Part shown: one piece after another, positions 16,926-24,006 of the stretch
Position numbering within the stretch: the stretch's first letter is position 1
How the letters are laid out: the number at the start of each line of letters is the position of its first letter
NCBI GenBank assembly: GCA_018828585.1
Contig: JAHJVW010000141.1
Coordinates: 1 to 37,607 of the forward strand
Source of the DNA: Bacteroidota bacterium
Lineage (GTDB): Bacteria > Bacteroidota > Bacteroidia > Sphingobacteriales > Sphingobacteriaceae
Length of the DNA: 37,607 bases
Direction of reading: 5' to 3'
Made by a program: the position numbers and the translations under genes
The notes under the pieces: generated by a model
Database searches by the model: none
What the model was told of the DNA's origin: nothing
What the model saw: only the letters and a program-made list of their open reading frames with translations

Positions 16926-18446
16926 ATGTTAAAAAGTAAATATATCGTTCTACTGATGCTCTGCGCATCGGGATTTCAATTGGCCGCCCAAACTCAAAAA
17001 GAGGTTAAAACCCTTATTGTATTTTTTGATGGATTAAGACCCGATTACATCAATCCGGAATTAATGCCTAATCTGTATCATTTTAAACAAAATGGAAGCT
17101 ATGGAGATCAACACCATAGTGTTTTCCCTACGGTAACTAGGGTGAATGCTTCTTCCTATGCGACAGGGAGCTATCCTGCAAAGAACGGACTGATGGGCAA
17201 TACGGTTTATTTCCCAGAAGTAGATCCCCTTCATGGTTTGAACACTGGTGATGCAGAAGATTTGATGAAAATAACAGCAGCGACCCATAACCATTTATTA
17301 ACGGCTATTTCATTGGGAGAACTGGTTCAACAAATGGGTTCAAAAATGATGGTTTTTAGTTCTGGTTCTTCGGGCCAGGCTTATTTGCAGAACCATACTT
17401 TAAGTGGTGGAGCCATCATCAATACCAGCATGATCTTACCCGAAGTCTTAAGACCTCAAGTGATTAATGATTTAGGGGCCATTCCTGAACATGCTTACCC
17501 TAATTCGGCACAGCATGAATGGATAGCCAATGCGGTGATTAAATATGCTTTAGCTCCGGAAGGTCCTTTAGTAAGTGCCGTTTGGTTTTCGGACCCTGAT
17601 GGCACCGCACATCGTGATGGGATAGGTACAGCCACTGCAAATGCTTCTATCCAAAGTGTGGATGCGCAGTTTGGACGTATTTTAAAAGCGTTAAAGGATA
17701 AAGGGCTGACAGATCAGTGTAATATCATCATCTCTGCTGATCATGGTTTTGTAACGGATATTGGCAAAAAAGGCGTAACTGAATTTTTAATAGAGAAAGG
17801 CCTTAAAAAGGATAAAAATTCTGATGATGTATTGGTGATTGGTGGTGCTGTTTATGTGAAAAACCATGATGCTGCTGTCATCAAAAATATCGTTCAAGCT
17901 TTACAGGAGGAACAATGGATAGGCGCTATATTTACCAAAGCAAGTGCAAGTGATGCACTAAAAGGCGAGGTAGCTGGTACGCTTTCTTTTAATAGCATCC
18001 ACTGGAACCACGCAACCAGAAGTGCTGACATTTTAGTGGACGCCAATTGGAATGATGCGGCAAATGCTGCAGGTTACAAAGGCAGCAGTTTTTCCAGAGG
18101 TGTAGCGGGGCATGGTGGCTTTAGTCCTTACGAGGTACATATTCCATTAATAGCTTCGGGACCTAGCTTTAAGAAAGCTTTCAAATCTGAGTTACCTACT
18201 TCCAATGTGGATATTACACCTACGATACTTTATCTAAGTCACATCAAAGTTCCTAAAGAAATGGATGGGAGGGTGATGTATGAATTATTGAAAGAGAAAA
18301 GTCCAAAATCGTTTACAGATGTAGTTGTGATTAAAAATGTAGAAACTAAAGTGGATTATCCTGGCGGTAGTTACCGCTTGATTTTACAGCAATCGCACTT
18401 AGGAAATGATGTATATAATGATTTTGCAAAGGTGATTAGAGAGTAG
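16926..18446 (+). CDS. Exported type I phosphodiesterase / nucleotide pyrophosphatase
   Basis: 506 residues, alkaline phosphatase superfamily, NPP type. Signal peptide LKSKYIVLLMLCASGFQLAAQ. The start at 16926 is preferred over an upstream ATG at 16893, which overlaps susD and would add 11 residues ahead of the signal. The two-metal site is complete: D35 (FFDGLRPDY), nucleophile T71 (FPTVTRVN), D225 and H229 (DPDGTAHRDG), D272-H273 (ISADHGF) and H396 (GHGG). N74 fits the conserved Asn of the family. It should hydrolyse phosphodiester or pyrophosphate bonds in the periplasm or at the surface. The substrate could be nucleotides, phospholipid head-groups or phosphorylated glycans; the sequence does not say which. 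Confidence 0.92.
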   Translation: MLKSKYIVLLMLCASGFQLAAQTQKEVKTLIVFFDGLRPDYINPELMPNLYHFKQNGSYGDQHHSVFPTVTRVNASSYATGSYPAKNGLMGNTVYFPEVDPLHGLNTGDAEDLMKITAATHNHLLTAISLGELVQQMGSKMMVFSSGSSGQAYLQNHTLSGGAIINTSMILPEVLRPQVINDLGAIPEHAYPNSAQHEWIANAVIKYALAPEGPLVSAVWFSDPDGTAHRDGIGTATANASIQSVDAQFGRILKALKDKGLTDQCNIIISADHGFVTDIGKKGVTEFLIEKGLKKDKNSDDVLVIGGAVYVKNHDAAVIKNIVQALQEEQWIGAIFTKASASDALKGEVAGTLSFNSIHWNHATRSADILVDANWNDAANAAGYKGSSFSRGVAGHGGFSPYEVHIPLIASGPSFKKAFKSELPTSNVDITPTILYLSHIKVPKEMDGRVMYELLKEKSPKSFTDVVVIKNVETKVDYPGGSYRLILQQSHLGNDVYNDFAKVIRE

Positions 18447-18497
18447 AGTTTCAGTTTGAGGAAGCCTTGTGCTTCACTTGGGAGTTTATATTTGAAT

Positions 18498-18529
18498 AGC
18501 ATTGTGGTTTTCCATGATGCTTTTTTTTT
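18498..18529 (+). terminator. Terminator of the SusC-SusD-phosphodiesterase operon
   Basis: 10-base stem (AGCATTGTGG with CCATGATGCT, two G-U pairs) around a TTTT loop, followed by nine T residues at 18521-18529. It lies about 50 bases past the phosphodiesterase stop. Confidence 0.85.
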
Positions 18530-18633
18530 GGAGTAGGTCAGATCAGATGTAAGAAGGGTGAGGTGTTGAACTTTGGCTAATGACGCGGGTGTAGCAGATG
18601 ACAAACGTGAAGTTCTTTGAGACCGCCTCTTTT
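18530..18633. other. Spacer between terminator and degenerate tRNA-Leu
   Basis: About 100 bases, less AT-rich than the other spacers here. No gene, tRNA or terminator was recognised. Confidence 0.4.
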
Positions 18634-18713
18634 GTACTGAAGGCCCCGATTGTACCGGGGCACTCCCTTAATGGGAATCCCGATTAAGATCGGGACGTGT
18701 CTACCAGTTCCAA
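18634..18713 (-). pseudogene. Degenerate tRNA-Leu copy with replaced anticodon and T arms
   Basis: Collinear with the intact tRNA-Leu at 19053-19137 but remodelled. The D-arm (GGAACTGGTAGACACG on the minus strand), the variable arm (one change) and the 3' acceptor strand (CCTTCAGTAC) are kept. The anticodon arm is replaced by the palindrome TCCCGAT-TAAG-ATCGGGA (18678-18695) and the T arm by a GCCCCG/CGGGGC hairpin (18643-18661). The 5' acceptor strand is lost, so the acceptor stem cannot form and it cannot work as a normal tRNA. Stems remain perfectly paired although their sequence is new, which simple decay does not explain. Confidence 0.8.
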
Positions 18714-18747
18714 CTTTTGAATATTTTAGGAATGCTTATGATGTTAT

Positions 18748-18999
18748 TTAAGTTTCACTAGATTGAATTAGTTTTTCAATATAGACCCTGCTTTTCATTT
18801 TCTTAATGTTTAGCTCTCTTTGATTAGCTTCTAATTTAGAGTCAAACTCTTCAAAATAAACTATTTTCCAAGGACCTTTATTTCTGGTAGCGGTTACCAA
18901 TCCATTGTTGTGTCTATTTAGTCGTTCTTGTAGATTGGAGGTATGACCTAAATAGTATCTTCCAGATTTATCAGATTGTAGGATATAGGTATAAAACAT
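18748..18999 (-). CDS. Small GIY-YIG nuclease family protein
   Basis: 83 residues made almost only of a GIY-YIG domain. The motif halves are YTYILQS (residues 3-9) and YYLGHT (15-20), followed by the Arg of LQERLNRHN and the Glu of LEANQRELNIKKMK as likely catalytic residues. Stand-alone members of this size (UPF0213/YhbQ-like) are common in Bacteroidota and mostly uncharacterised; some GIY-YIG relatives are homing or transposon nucleases. It lies between a degenerate tRNA-Leu copy (18634-18713) and the intact tRNA-Leu (19053-19137), all on the minus strand, just beyond the tRNA terminator. That position suggests a mobile cassette, but the sequence does not prove mobility. Confidence 0.88.
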   Translation of the reverse strand: MFYTYILQSDKSGRYYLGHTSNLQERLNRHNNGLVTATRNKGPWKIVYFEEFDSKLEANQRELNIKKMKSRVYIEKLIQSSET

Positions 19000-19018
19000 A
19001 GGATAGGTATTAAATAAA

Positions 19019-19050
19019 AAAATCTTCTTACGGGCCTGTAAGAAGATTTT
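19019..19050 (-). terminator. Terminator of the tRNA-Gly / tRNA-Leu transcript
   Basis: Perfect 13-base arms AAAATCTTCTTAC (19019-19031) and GTAAGAAGATTTT (19038-19050) with a 6-base loop. On the minus strand it starts three bases after the tRNA-Leu 3' end and runs into a T-rich tail. Confidence 0.88.
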
Positions 19051-19052
19051 AG

Positions 19053-19137
19053 TACTGAAGGCGGGAATCGAACCCGCACTCCCTTAACGGGAACAGGATT
19101 TTAAGTCCTGCGTGTCTACCAGTTCCACCACTTCAGC
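19053..19137 (-). tRNA. tRNA-Leu (anticodon TAA)
   Basis: 85 bases. Acceptor GCTGAAG pairs with CTTCAGT (first pair G-U), discriminator A. Anticodon arm CAGGA-CTTAAAA-TCCTG gives TAA, reading UUA. Long variable arm TTCCCGTTAAGGGAGT as expected for a class II tRNA; T arm GCGGG-TTCGATT-CCCGC. CCA is not encoded. It is followed directly by the terminator at 19019-19050. Two partial copies of the same tRNA lie on either side. Confidence 0.96.
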
Positions 19138-19161
19138 AACTGTTTGATATTTTAAATGTCT

Positions 19162-19226
19162 CTCTAACTATCTTAGAGGGAATCCCGATGTAATCGGGAC
19201 GTGTCTACCAGTTCCACCACTTCAGC
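19162..19226 (-). pseudogene. tRNA-Leu 5' fragment ending in two hairpins
   Basis: The first 27 bases (19200-19226; acceptor 5' strand and D-arm) are identical to the intact tRNA-Leu. The anticodon arm is then replaced by TCCCGAT-GTA-ATCGGGA (19183-19199), only a GGGAA remnant of the variable arm remains, and a CTCTAA-CTATC-TTAGAG hairpin (19162-19178) follows. There is no T arm or 3' acceptor strand. It lies between tRNA-Gly and tRNA-Leu, so it should be part of their primary transcript. Confidence 0.8.
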
Positions 19227-19265
19227 GTTTAAATAAATTTCTTCCTGGTAGGAAAGAAATTATTG

Positions 19266-19338
19266 AGCGAAAGACGAGATTCGAACTCGCGACCCCAACC
19301 TTGGCAAGGTTGTGCTCTACCAACTGAGCTACTTTCGC
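19266..19338 (-). tRNA. tRNA-Gly (anticodon GCC)
   Basis: 73 bases. Acceptor GCGAAAG pairs with CTTTCGC, discriminator T as usual for glycine. D arm GCTCAGTTGGTAGAGC; anticodon arm CAACC-TTGCCAA-GGTTG gives GCC; T arm contains GTTCGAATC. CCA not encoded. First tRNA of the minus-strand cluster. Confidence 0.97.
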
Positions 19339-19356
19339 ATTTATTAGACTCTTTTT

Positions 19357-19372
19357 CCTGATAATAATCGGG
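19357..19372. repeat. CCTGAT-AATA-ATCGGG hairpin
   Basis: Six-pair stem with one G-U pair, of the same form as the CCCGAT...ATCGGG palindromes inside the two degenerate tRNA-Leu copies. It lies just upstream of tRNA-Gly. Confidence 0.45.
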
Positions 19373-19478
19373 ATGAGCTAATTAAAATATTTAAAAGAAC
19401 ATTGTTTCCCTTGCGGGATGCAAATATAGACAGAAAAAAATAGTTTGCAAGGGACTAATAAAAAAAAGTTAAAACAAA

Positions 19479-19958
19479 TTATAAGTCATTATCTTTCAGT
19501 ACAAAAAAAATCAAATCTTGTTCAAACCCTCTACTTAAAGCATACTGAACAAGTTTATATTTCTTTTTATAATCTACTTTTTCTTTAATGTCTTTCTCTT
19601 TTTTAATAATCAGCATCTTCAATTTTTCTAAATACTCATCCCCATCTAAACTTTGCAAGGCTTTTTTTATCAACGGCGCAGATACCTGTTTGAATTTTAA
19701 ACCTTGTGATATCTTGTTTTTACCCCAACTTTTGATTCTTAATTTCCCTTGGGCATAAGCTTTTGCGAAGCGCTCTTCATTCAAGAAATTATTGGTGATG
19801 AGATGCGAAATTACTTCTTCTAGTTCCTCACCACGTAAACCCAGCTTGATCAATTTGCCTCGAACCTCGTACTGACTTCTTTCTTGATAAGCACAAAACG
19901 ATTCGCCCTTAGCAATTCCAGTTTTCACGTCAATAGAAATAAATTGATTTTGCTCCAT
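19479..19958 (-). CDS. recX: RecX family regulator of RecA
   Basis: 159 residues, soluble and helical. Carries the RecX-type segments YEVRGKLIKLGLRGEELEEVISHL and NEERFAKAYAQGKLRIKSWGKNKI, with three-helix repeats extending to the C-terminus (YALSRGFEQDLIFFVL). RecX binds RecA filaments and limits their recombinase and coprotease activity. recA is not in the window. It diverges from murF-alr with 49 bases between, so the two share a short promoter region. Confidence 0.9.
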   Translation of the reverse strand: MEQNQFISIDVKTGIAKGESFCAYQERSQYEVRGKLIKLGLRGEELEEVISHLITNNFLNEERFAKAYAQGKLRIKSWGKNKISQGLKFKQVSAPLIKKALQSLDGDEYLEKLKMLIIKKEKDIKEKVDYKKKYKLVQYALSRGFEQDLIFFVLKDNDL

Positions 19959-20007
19959 CGGTTTTAAAATTAGTGATATTCGCGAATAATCGTCAAATTT
20001 GTTGCTG

Positions 20008-22464
20008 ATGTTTAAACAATCTTATACTGTTGAAGAACTAGCTGACCTAATTGCCCAAAAGGTATTGATTAATTTACCTCAGCAATTAATTTCTCATTTA
20101 TCAAGTGATAGTCGAAAAATCGCAACTCCTGAACATACTTTATTCTTCACCTTAAAGGGAAGAAGAGATGCGCACCTGTTTATCTCTCAGCTATATCAAC
20201 AAGGTGTAAGGTGTTTTGTAATCACAGATGAAAACTTTCAGGCAAACCTTTATCCAGAGGCAAATTTTCTTTGGGTGAAAGATAGTTTGAAGGCTTTACA
20301 ATTATTAGCTACTCAGCACCGTCAAAACTTTCATTATCCTGTAATTGGCATTACTGGAAGCAATGGAAAAACCATTGTAAAAGAATGGCTTTTTCAATTA
20401 TTGGTCCCCGATTATAAAATTGTTCGTAGCCCCAAAAGCTATAATTCCCAGATTGGTGTTCCGCTATCTGTTTGGCAGATGAATGAAAATTATAATTTGG
20501 CGCTTTTTGAGGTTGGTATTTCTACCAAGTTAGAAATGGATCAATTAGAAAAAATTGTGAAGCCTGATATTGGAATTTTAACAAATATTGGTTCGGCACA
20601 TGATGAAGGTTTTAAAAATAGAGAAGAGAAGCTAAAAGAGAAGTTAAAGCTTTTTAAGGAAGCTAGAACTTTAATTATAAATGCAAACTTTGTTAGATCA
20701 AATTTTCCTCAAAAGGATGTTTTTACCTGGAGTTTAAATGGTTCAGATGCTGATCTTAAAATTATTGCTATTCAAAAAGATGATGATCAAACTTTGATTA
20801 GTTCGGTTTATCAATCAAAAGAAATAAACATTAACATTCCATTTAATAGTCAATCCTTAATTGAAGATGCTATTATATGTTGGGCCACACTTTTAAAACT
20901 AGGTGTAAAGCAAGAGATTATTCAACAAAGAATGTTGAAACTTTTATCTGTTAAAATGCGATTAGAGTTAAAATCTGGAATTCATCAATCCTCAATTATT
21001 GATGATTCTTATAACTCTGATTTTTCTTCTTTAGAGATTGCATTAGACTTTCTTAATCAACAAAAGCAACATTCTCATAAGACTTTAATTTTATCAGATA
21101 TTCATCAAACTGGTATTCCTCCAAAAGAGCTTTACCAAAAATTGATTCAATTATTAGAAACTAAAGGCATTCAACAATTTGTTGGCGTTGGAGAAGATAT
21201 TTACCAGTTCAAAGATGCATTTAAGATAAAAAGCTGGTTTTATAGAACAACCGATGATTTCTTAAATCAATTCGATACTTCTTTGATCAAAAACCAGATA
21301 GTGTTAATTAAAGGTGCAAGACATTTTGAGTTTGAGCGGATTAGTAAATCACTGACGCAAAAAGTTCACGATACGGTTTTAGAAATCAATATGAATGCAC
21401 TTGAATATAATCTTAATCATTATAAATCAAAGTTAAAACCAGGGGTAAAATTAATGGCCATGGTTAAAGCTTTTGCTTATGGAAGTGGGAGCGAGGAAGT
21501 AGCTAATTTATTGCAACATAACCGTGTTGATTATTTAGCTGTAGCTTATGCTGATGAAGGAATAACGTTAAGACAAGCTGGAGTTACTATTCCTATTATG
21601 GTTTTGAGCCCAGAAGTTTCTTCTTTTGAAGCGATTGTTCAATATCAATTGGAGCCAGAATTATACAATTTTAGAATTTTAAAGACTTTCGCCGATTTTA
21701 TTTCAGAGGCAGATAGTACTGAATACCCAGTTCATATTAAATTTGATACAGGCATGCATCGTTTGGGATTTGGCGAAGATGATTTTAAAGACTTATCGAA
21801 TTTTTTATTGCAGAATTCACAATTGAAGGTTAAGAGTGTTTTATCGCATTTAGCGGCTAGTGATAGTGATTTGCATAGTGATTATACGGAGTATCAGATT
21901 CAATTATTTGATAAGCTTTCATCTAGTTTAAAAAGTGTTTTAGGATACGATTTTATCAGACATATTTCCAACACCTCTGGTATTAGTAAATGGCCCGAAG
22001 CTCAGTTTGATATGGTACGTTTAGGTATTGGATTGTATGGCATAGAAAGCATTGAAAAGGAACGATCTGCTTTACATAACGTGGCCACATTGAAAACCAC
22101 CATCAGCCAAATTAAACATTTGAAAAAGGGCGATACCATTGGATACGGCAGAAAAGGGGTGATGTTGGAAGACGGAAAAATAGCTACAGTTAAAATTGGT
22201 TATGCCGATGGATATCCTCGAGCTTTAGGGAATGGGGTTGGTAAAATGATGATTAACCATCATCAGGTACATACCATTGGGAGTATTTGTATGGATATGT
22301 GTATGTTGGATATTACGGGTTTAGCCATAAAAGAGGAAGATGAAGTGATTATTTTTGGAGAAGAAGCCTCTGTTTACGAAATGGCAAATGATTTAAAAAC
22401 CATTCCTTATGAAGTGATTACGAACATTTCGCAAAGGGTGAAAAGAGTTTATTTTTATGAGTAA
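20008..22464 (+). CDS. murF-alr: Bifunctional MurF ligase / alanine racemase
   Basis: 818 residues joining two cell-wall enzymes, a fusion typical of Bacteroidota. Residues 1-450 are MurF, which adds D-Ala-D-Ala to the UDP-MurNAc tripeptide; the ATP loop GITGSNGKT is at 114-122. Residues from about 453 are the PLP-dependent alanine racemase that supplies D-Ala, with K487 (MVKAFAYGSGS) as the PLP lysine and Y732 in the GYADGYPR segment. The frame continues upstream through TTG codons to 19999, but the ATG at 20008 is preferred. The DUF502 gene follows after 12 bases. The fusion couples D-Ala supply to its use. Confidence 0.95.
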   Translation: MFKQSYTVEELADLIAQKVLINLPQQLISHLSSDSRKIATPEHTLFFTLKGRRDAHLFISQLYQQGVRCFVITDENFQANLYPEANFLWVKDSLKALQLLATQHRQNFHYPVIGITGSNGKTIVKEWLFQLLVPDYKIVRSPKSYNSQIGVPLSVWQMNENYNLALFEVGISTKLEMDQLEKIVKPDIGILTNIGSAHDEGFKNREEKLKEKLKLFKEARTLIINANFVRSNFPQKDVFTWSLNGSDADLKIIAIQKDDDQTLISSVYQSKEININIPFNSQSLIEDAIICWATLLKLGVKQEIIQQRMLKLLSVKMRLELKSGIHQSSIIDDSYNSDFSSLEIALDFLNQQKQHSHKTLILSDIHQTGIPPKELYQKLIQLLETKGIQQFVGVGEDIYQFKDAFKIKSWFYRTTDDFLNQFDTSLIKNQIVLIKGARHFEFERISKSLTQKVHDTVLEINMNALEYNLNHYKSKLKPGVKLMAMVKAFAYGSGSEEVANLLQHNRVDYLAVAYADEGITLRQAGVTIPIMVLSPEVSSFEAIVQYQLEPELYNFRILKTFADFISEADSTEYPVHIKFDTGMHRLGFGEDDFKDLSNFLLQNSQLKVKSVLSHLAASDSDLHSDYTEYQIQLFDKLSSSLKSVLGYDFIRHISNTSGISKWPEAQFDMVRLGIGLYGIESIEKERSALHNVATLKTTISQIKHLKKGDTIGYGRKGVMLEDGKIATVKIGYADGYPRALGNGVGKMMINHHQVHTIGSICMDMCMLDITGLAIKEEDEVIIFGEEASVYEMANDLKTIPYEVITNISQRVKRVYFYE

Positions 22465-22476
22465 ATAATTAAGGAA

Positions 22477-23070
22477 ATGAAAAGGATATTAAGTGCATTA
22501 TTTAGATATTTTATAAAAGGTTTATTAGTAGTTATTCCTTTAGGAGCTGCTTTTTTTCTTCTTTTTTGGGCTTTCTCATCAGTTGATGATGCTCTTAATT
22601 TAAGTGATAAGTTATTTGTAAATCCACAAACTGGAGCACCGCTTTACATTCCAGGAATTGGAATTTTATCGGTTATTTTAGTGATTTTAGTAGCTGGATT
22701 TATTGCAACCTATTTAATTACCGAGCCTATTTATAATTGGTTTAGTAAATGGTTGAATAAGTTACCTTTATTTAAGTTTATTTATTCTTCCATAAAGGAT
22801 TTAACAGAGGCTTTTGTTGGCGACGATAAGAAGTTAAATGAACCCGTTTTGGTAGAAGATAAAGATGGATTTAAAAGAATTGGCTTTTTAACTCAAAAGG
22901 ATATGAGCGCTTTCGGTTTGAAGGGAGAAGTGGCAGTTTATTTTCCATGGTCATATTCCTTTGCCGGACAAGTGTTTATCGTAAAAGCAGATCAAATAAA
23001 ACCTTTAAAAATATCATCGGCACAAGCCATGAAATTTATTATTTCTGGTGGAGTGAGTGCTATGCACTAA
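22477..23070 (+). CDS. DUF502 family membrane protein
   Basis: 197 residues. Two N-terminal membrane segments (about 10-32, YFIKGLLVVIPLGAAFFLLF, and 58-80, IPGIGILSVILVILVAGFIA) and a short cytoplasmic domain with the family's SIKDLTEAFVGDDK and GFLTQKDM segments. DUF502 proteins are widespread, and their function is not established. It follows murF-alr closely, probably in one transcript. Its stop overlaps by three bases the 3' end of the convergent gene at 23067. Confidence 0.9.
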   Translation: MKRILSALFRYFIKGLLVVIPLGAAFFLLFWAFSSVDDALNLSDKLFVNPQTGAPLYIPGIGILSVILVILVAGFIATYLITEPIYNWFSKWLNKLPLFKFIYSSIKDLTEAFVGDDKKLNEPVLVEDKDGFKRIGFLTQKDMSAFGLKGEVAVYFPWSYSFAGQVFIVKADQIKPLKISSAQAMKFIISGGVSAMH

Positions 23071-23963
23071 AGACTTCTCTTATATCGGCTAAAGCCTGTT
23101 GAAATTCCAAACCTGATAAACGAATATTGATCTTTAAAATAAATGTTATATGGATCTTCTCCATAGTAACCTATGGTTGCCATTAGAAAGGTATTTCGCA
23201 TAAAAGACAAGCTATAATTACTAGTTAATTCTATATTTAACCTCTTTTTTAAATTTAAAAATGGGGTATTTTTGATTGGATTAACAGCATAGGAAACATC
23301 GGCGTTGAGCCTTAAAAATTCCTTTTCATTTTTTGATTGATACTTTCGGTAAGAAAAATTATATAACAAACGAGTGAAACCATAATCACCTTCCAATGCA
23401 GTTTCATAAGAGAACCATTTGTGCCATTCTAAACCAATTCTATGGTTTAGAGAATAATTATCCTGACCGATCATCAAGTTATCTCCAAAACGATAGGAGA
23501 GGGTAAGGTAATTGGTGCTAAAGTTCCCGCTATAGGTATTAATCGAGCCATCTGGATTTAAAGCATCGCCATCCTGTCCATTAGAATGGTGCGTGAAACC
23601 TAATTCTGCATATTTATAATGATTAATGTCGTTATTTAAATGAAAGAATATACTTCCTCCTAATTTAAAACTGGGTGTTCTTACTCCAGCAGATTGTTCA
23701 TTACGAACCCTAACTGTAAAATCTGGAATAATAGCAACCGCGATAGGTAATTTGTCAGTGGCTAGTAACATATATTGTGTAGTCACTCTACCCGAGATAA
23801 TATACTTTGAAGGTGCGCCTATCTCGCTAAATGGCGAGGTATAAGAGAAATCAGCATTTTCTTTATATTGATGGATGTAGTTTTCGTTAATAGAATCTTG
23901 AGTCTGCCCAAATCCTTGTAAGGAAATTAGAACAAAAAATAGGAGTGGTAGATGAATTCTCAT
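23067..23963 (-). CDS. Outer membrane beta-barrel, phospholipase A (OMPLA)-like
   Basis: 298 residues, signal peptide to about residue 20 (ending GFGQ), then amphipathic strands rich in Tyr, Phe and Asn. A FTHHSNGQ segment puts H125 two residues before S127, followed by N151 in STNYLTLSY. This resembles the His-Ser-Asn catalytic triad of OMPLA/PldA, in which His and Ser are also two apart; the Ser-to-Asn distance is longer here because of a DGDALNPDGSINTYSGN insert. If the call is right, it would hydrolyse mislocalised outer-leaflet phospholipid. It could instead be a related non-enzymatic barrel. Confidence 0.65.
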   Translation of the reverse strand: MRIHLPLLFFVLISLQGFGQTQDSINENYIHQYKENADFSYTSPFSEIGAPSKYIISGRVTTQYMLLATDKLPIAVAIIPDFTVRVRNEQSAGVRTPSFKLGGSIFFHLNNDINHYKYAELGFTHHSNGQDGDALNPDGSINTYSGNFSTNYLTLSYRFGDNLMIGQDNYSLNHRIGLEWHKWFSYETALEGDYGFTRLLYNFSYRKYQSKNEKEFLRLNADVSYAVNPIKNTPFLNLKKRLNIELTSNYSLSFMRNTFLMATIGYYGEDPYNIYFKDQYSFIRFGISTGFSRYKRSL

Positions 23964-24006
23964 ATAACGATTAACGAGAGTTCTTGTTAGTAAGATTCAT
24001 TTGATT

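Noticed and set aside
18678-18695. The replaced anticodon arm as a functional new tRNA anticodon
   Set aside because: The arm does not give a 7-base loop, and the acceptor stem cannot form in this copy.
18643-19372. CRISPR-like array from the repeated palindromes
   Set aside because: The hairpins are irregularly spaced, lie within tRNA-derived sequence, and no cas genes are near.
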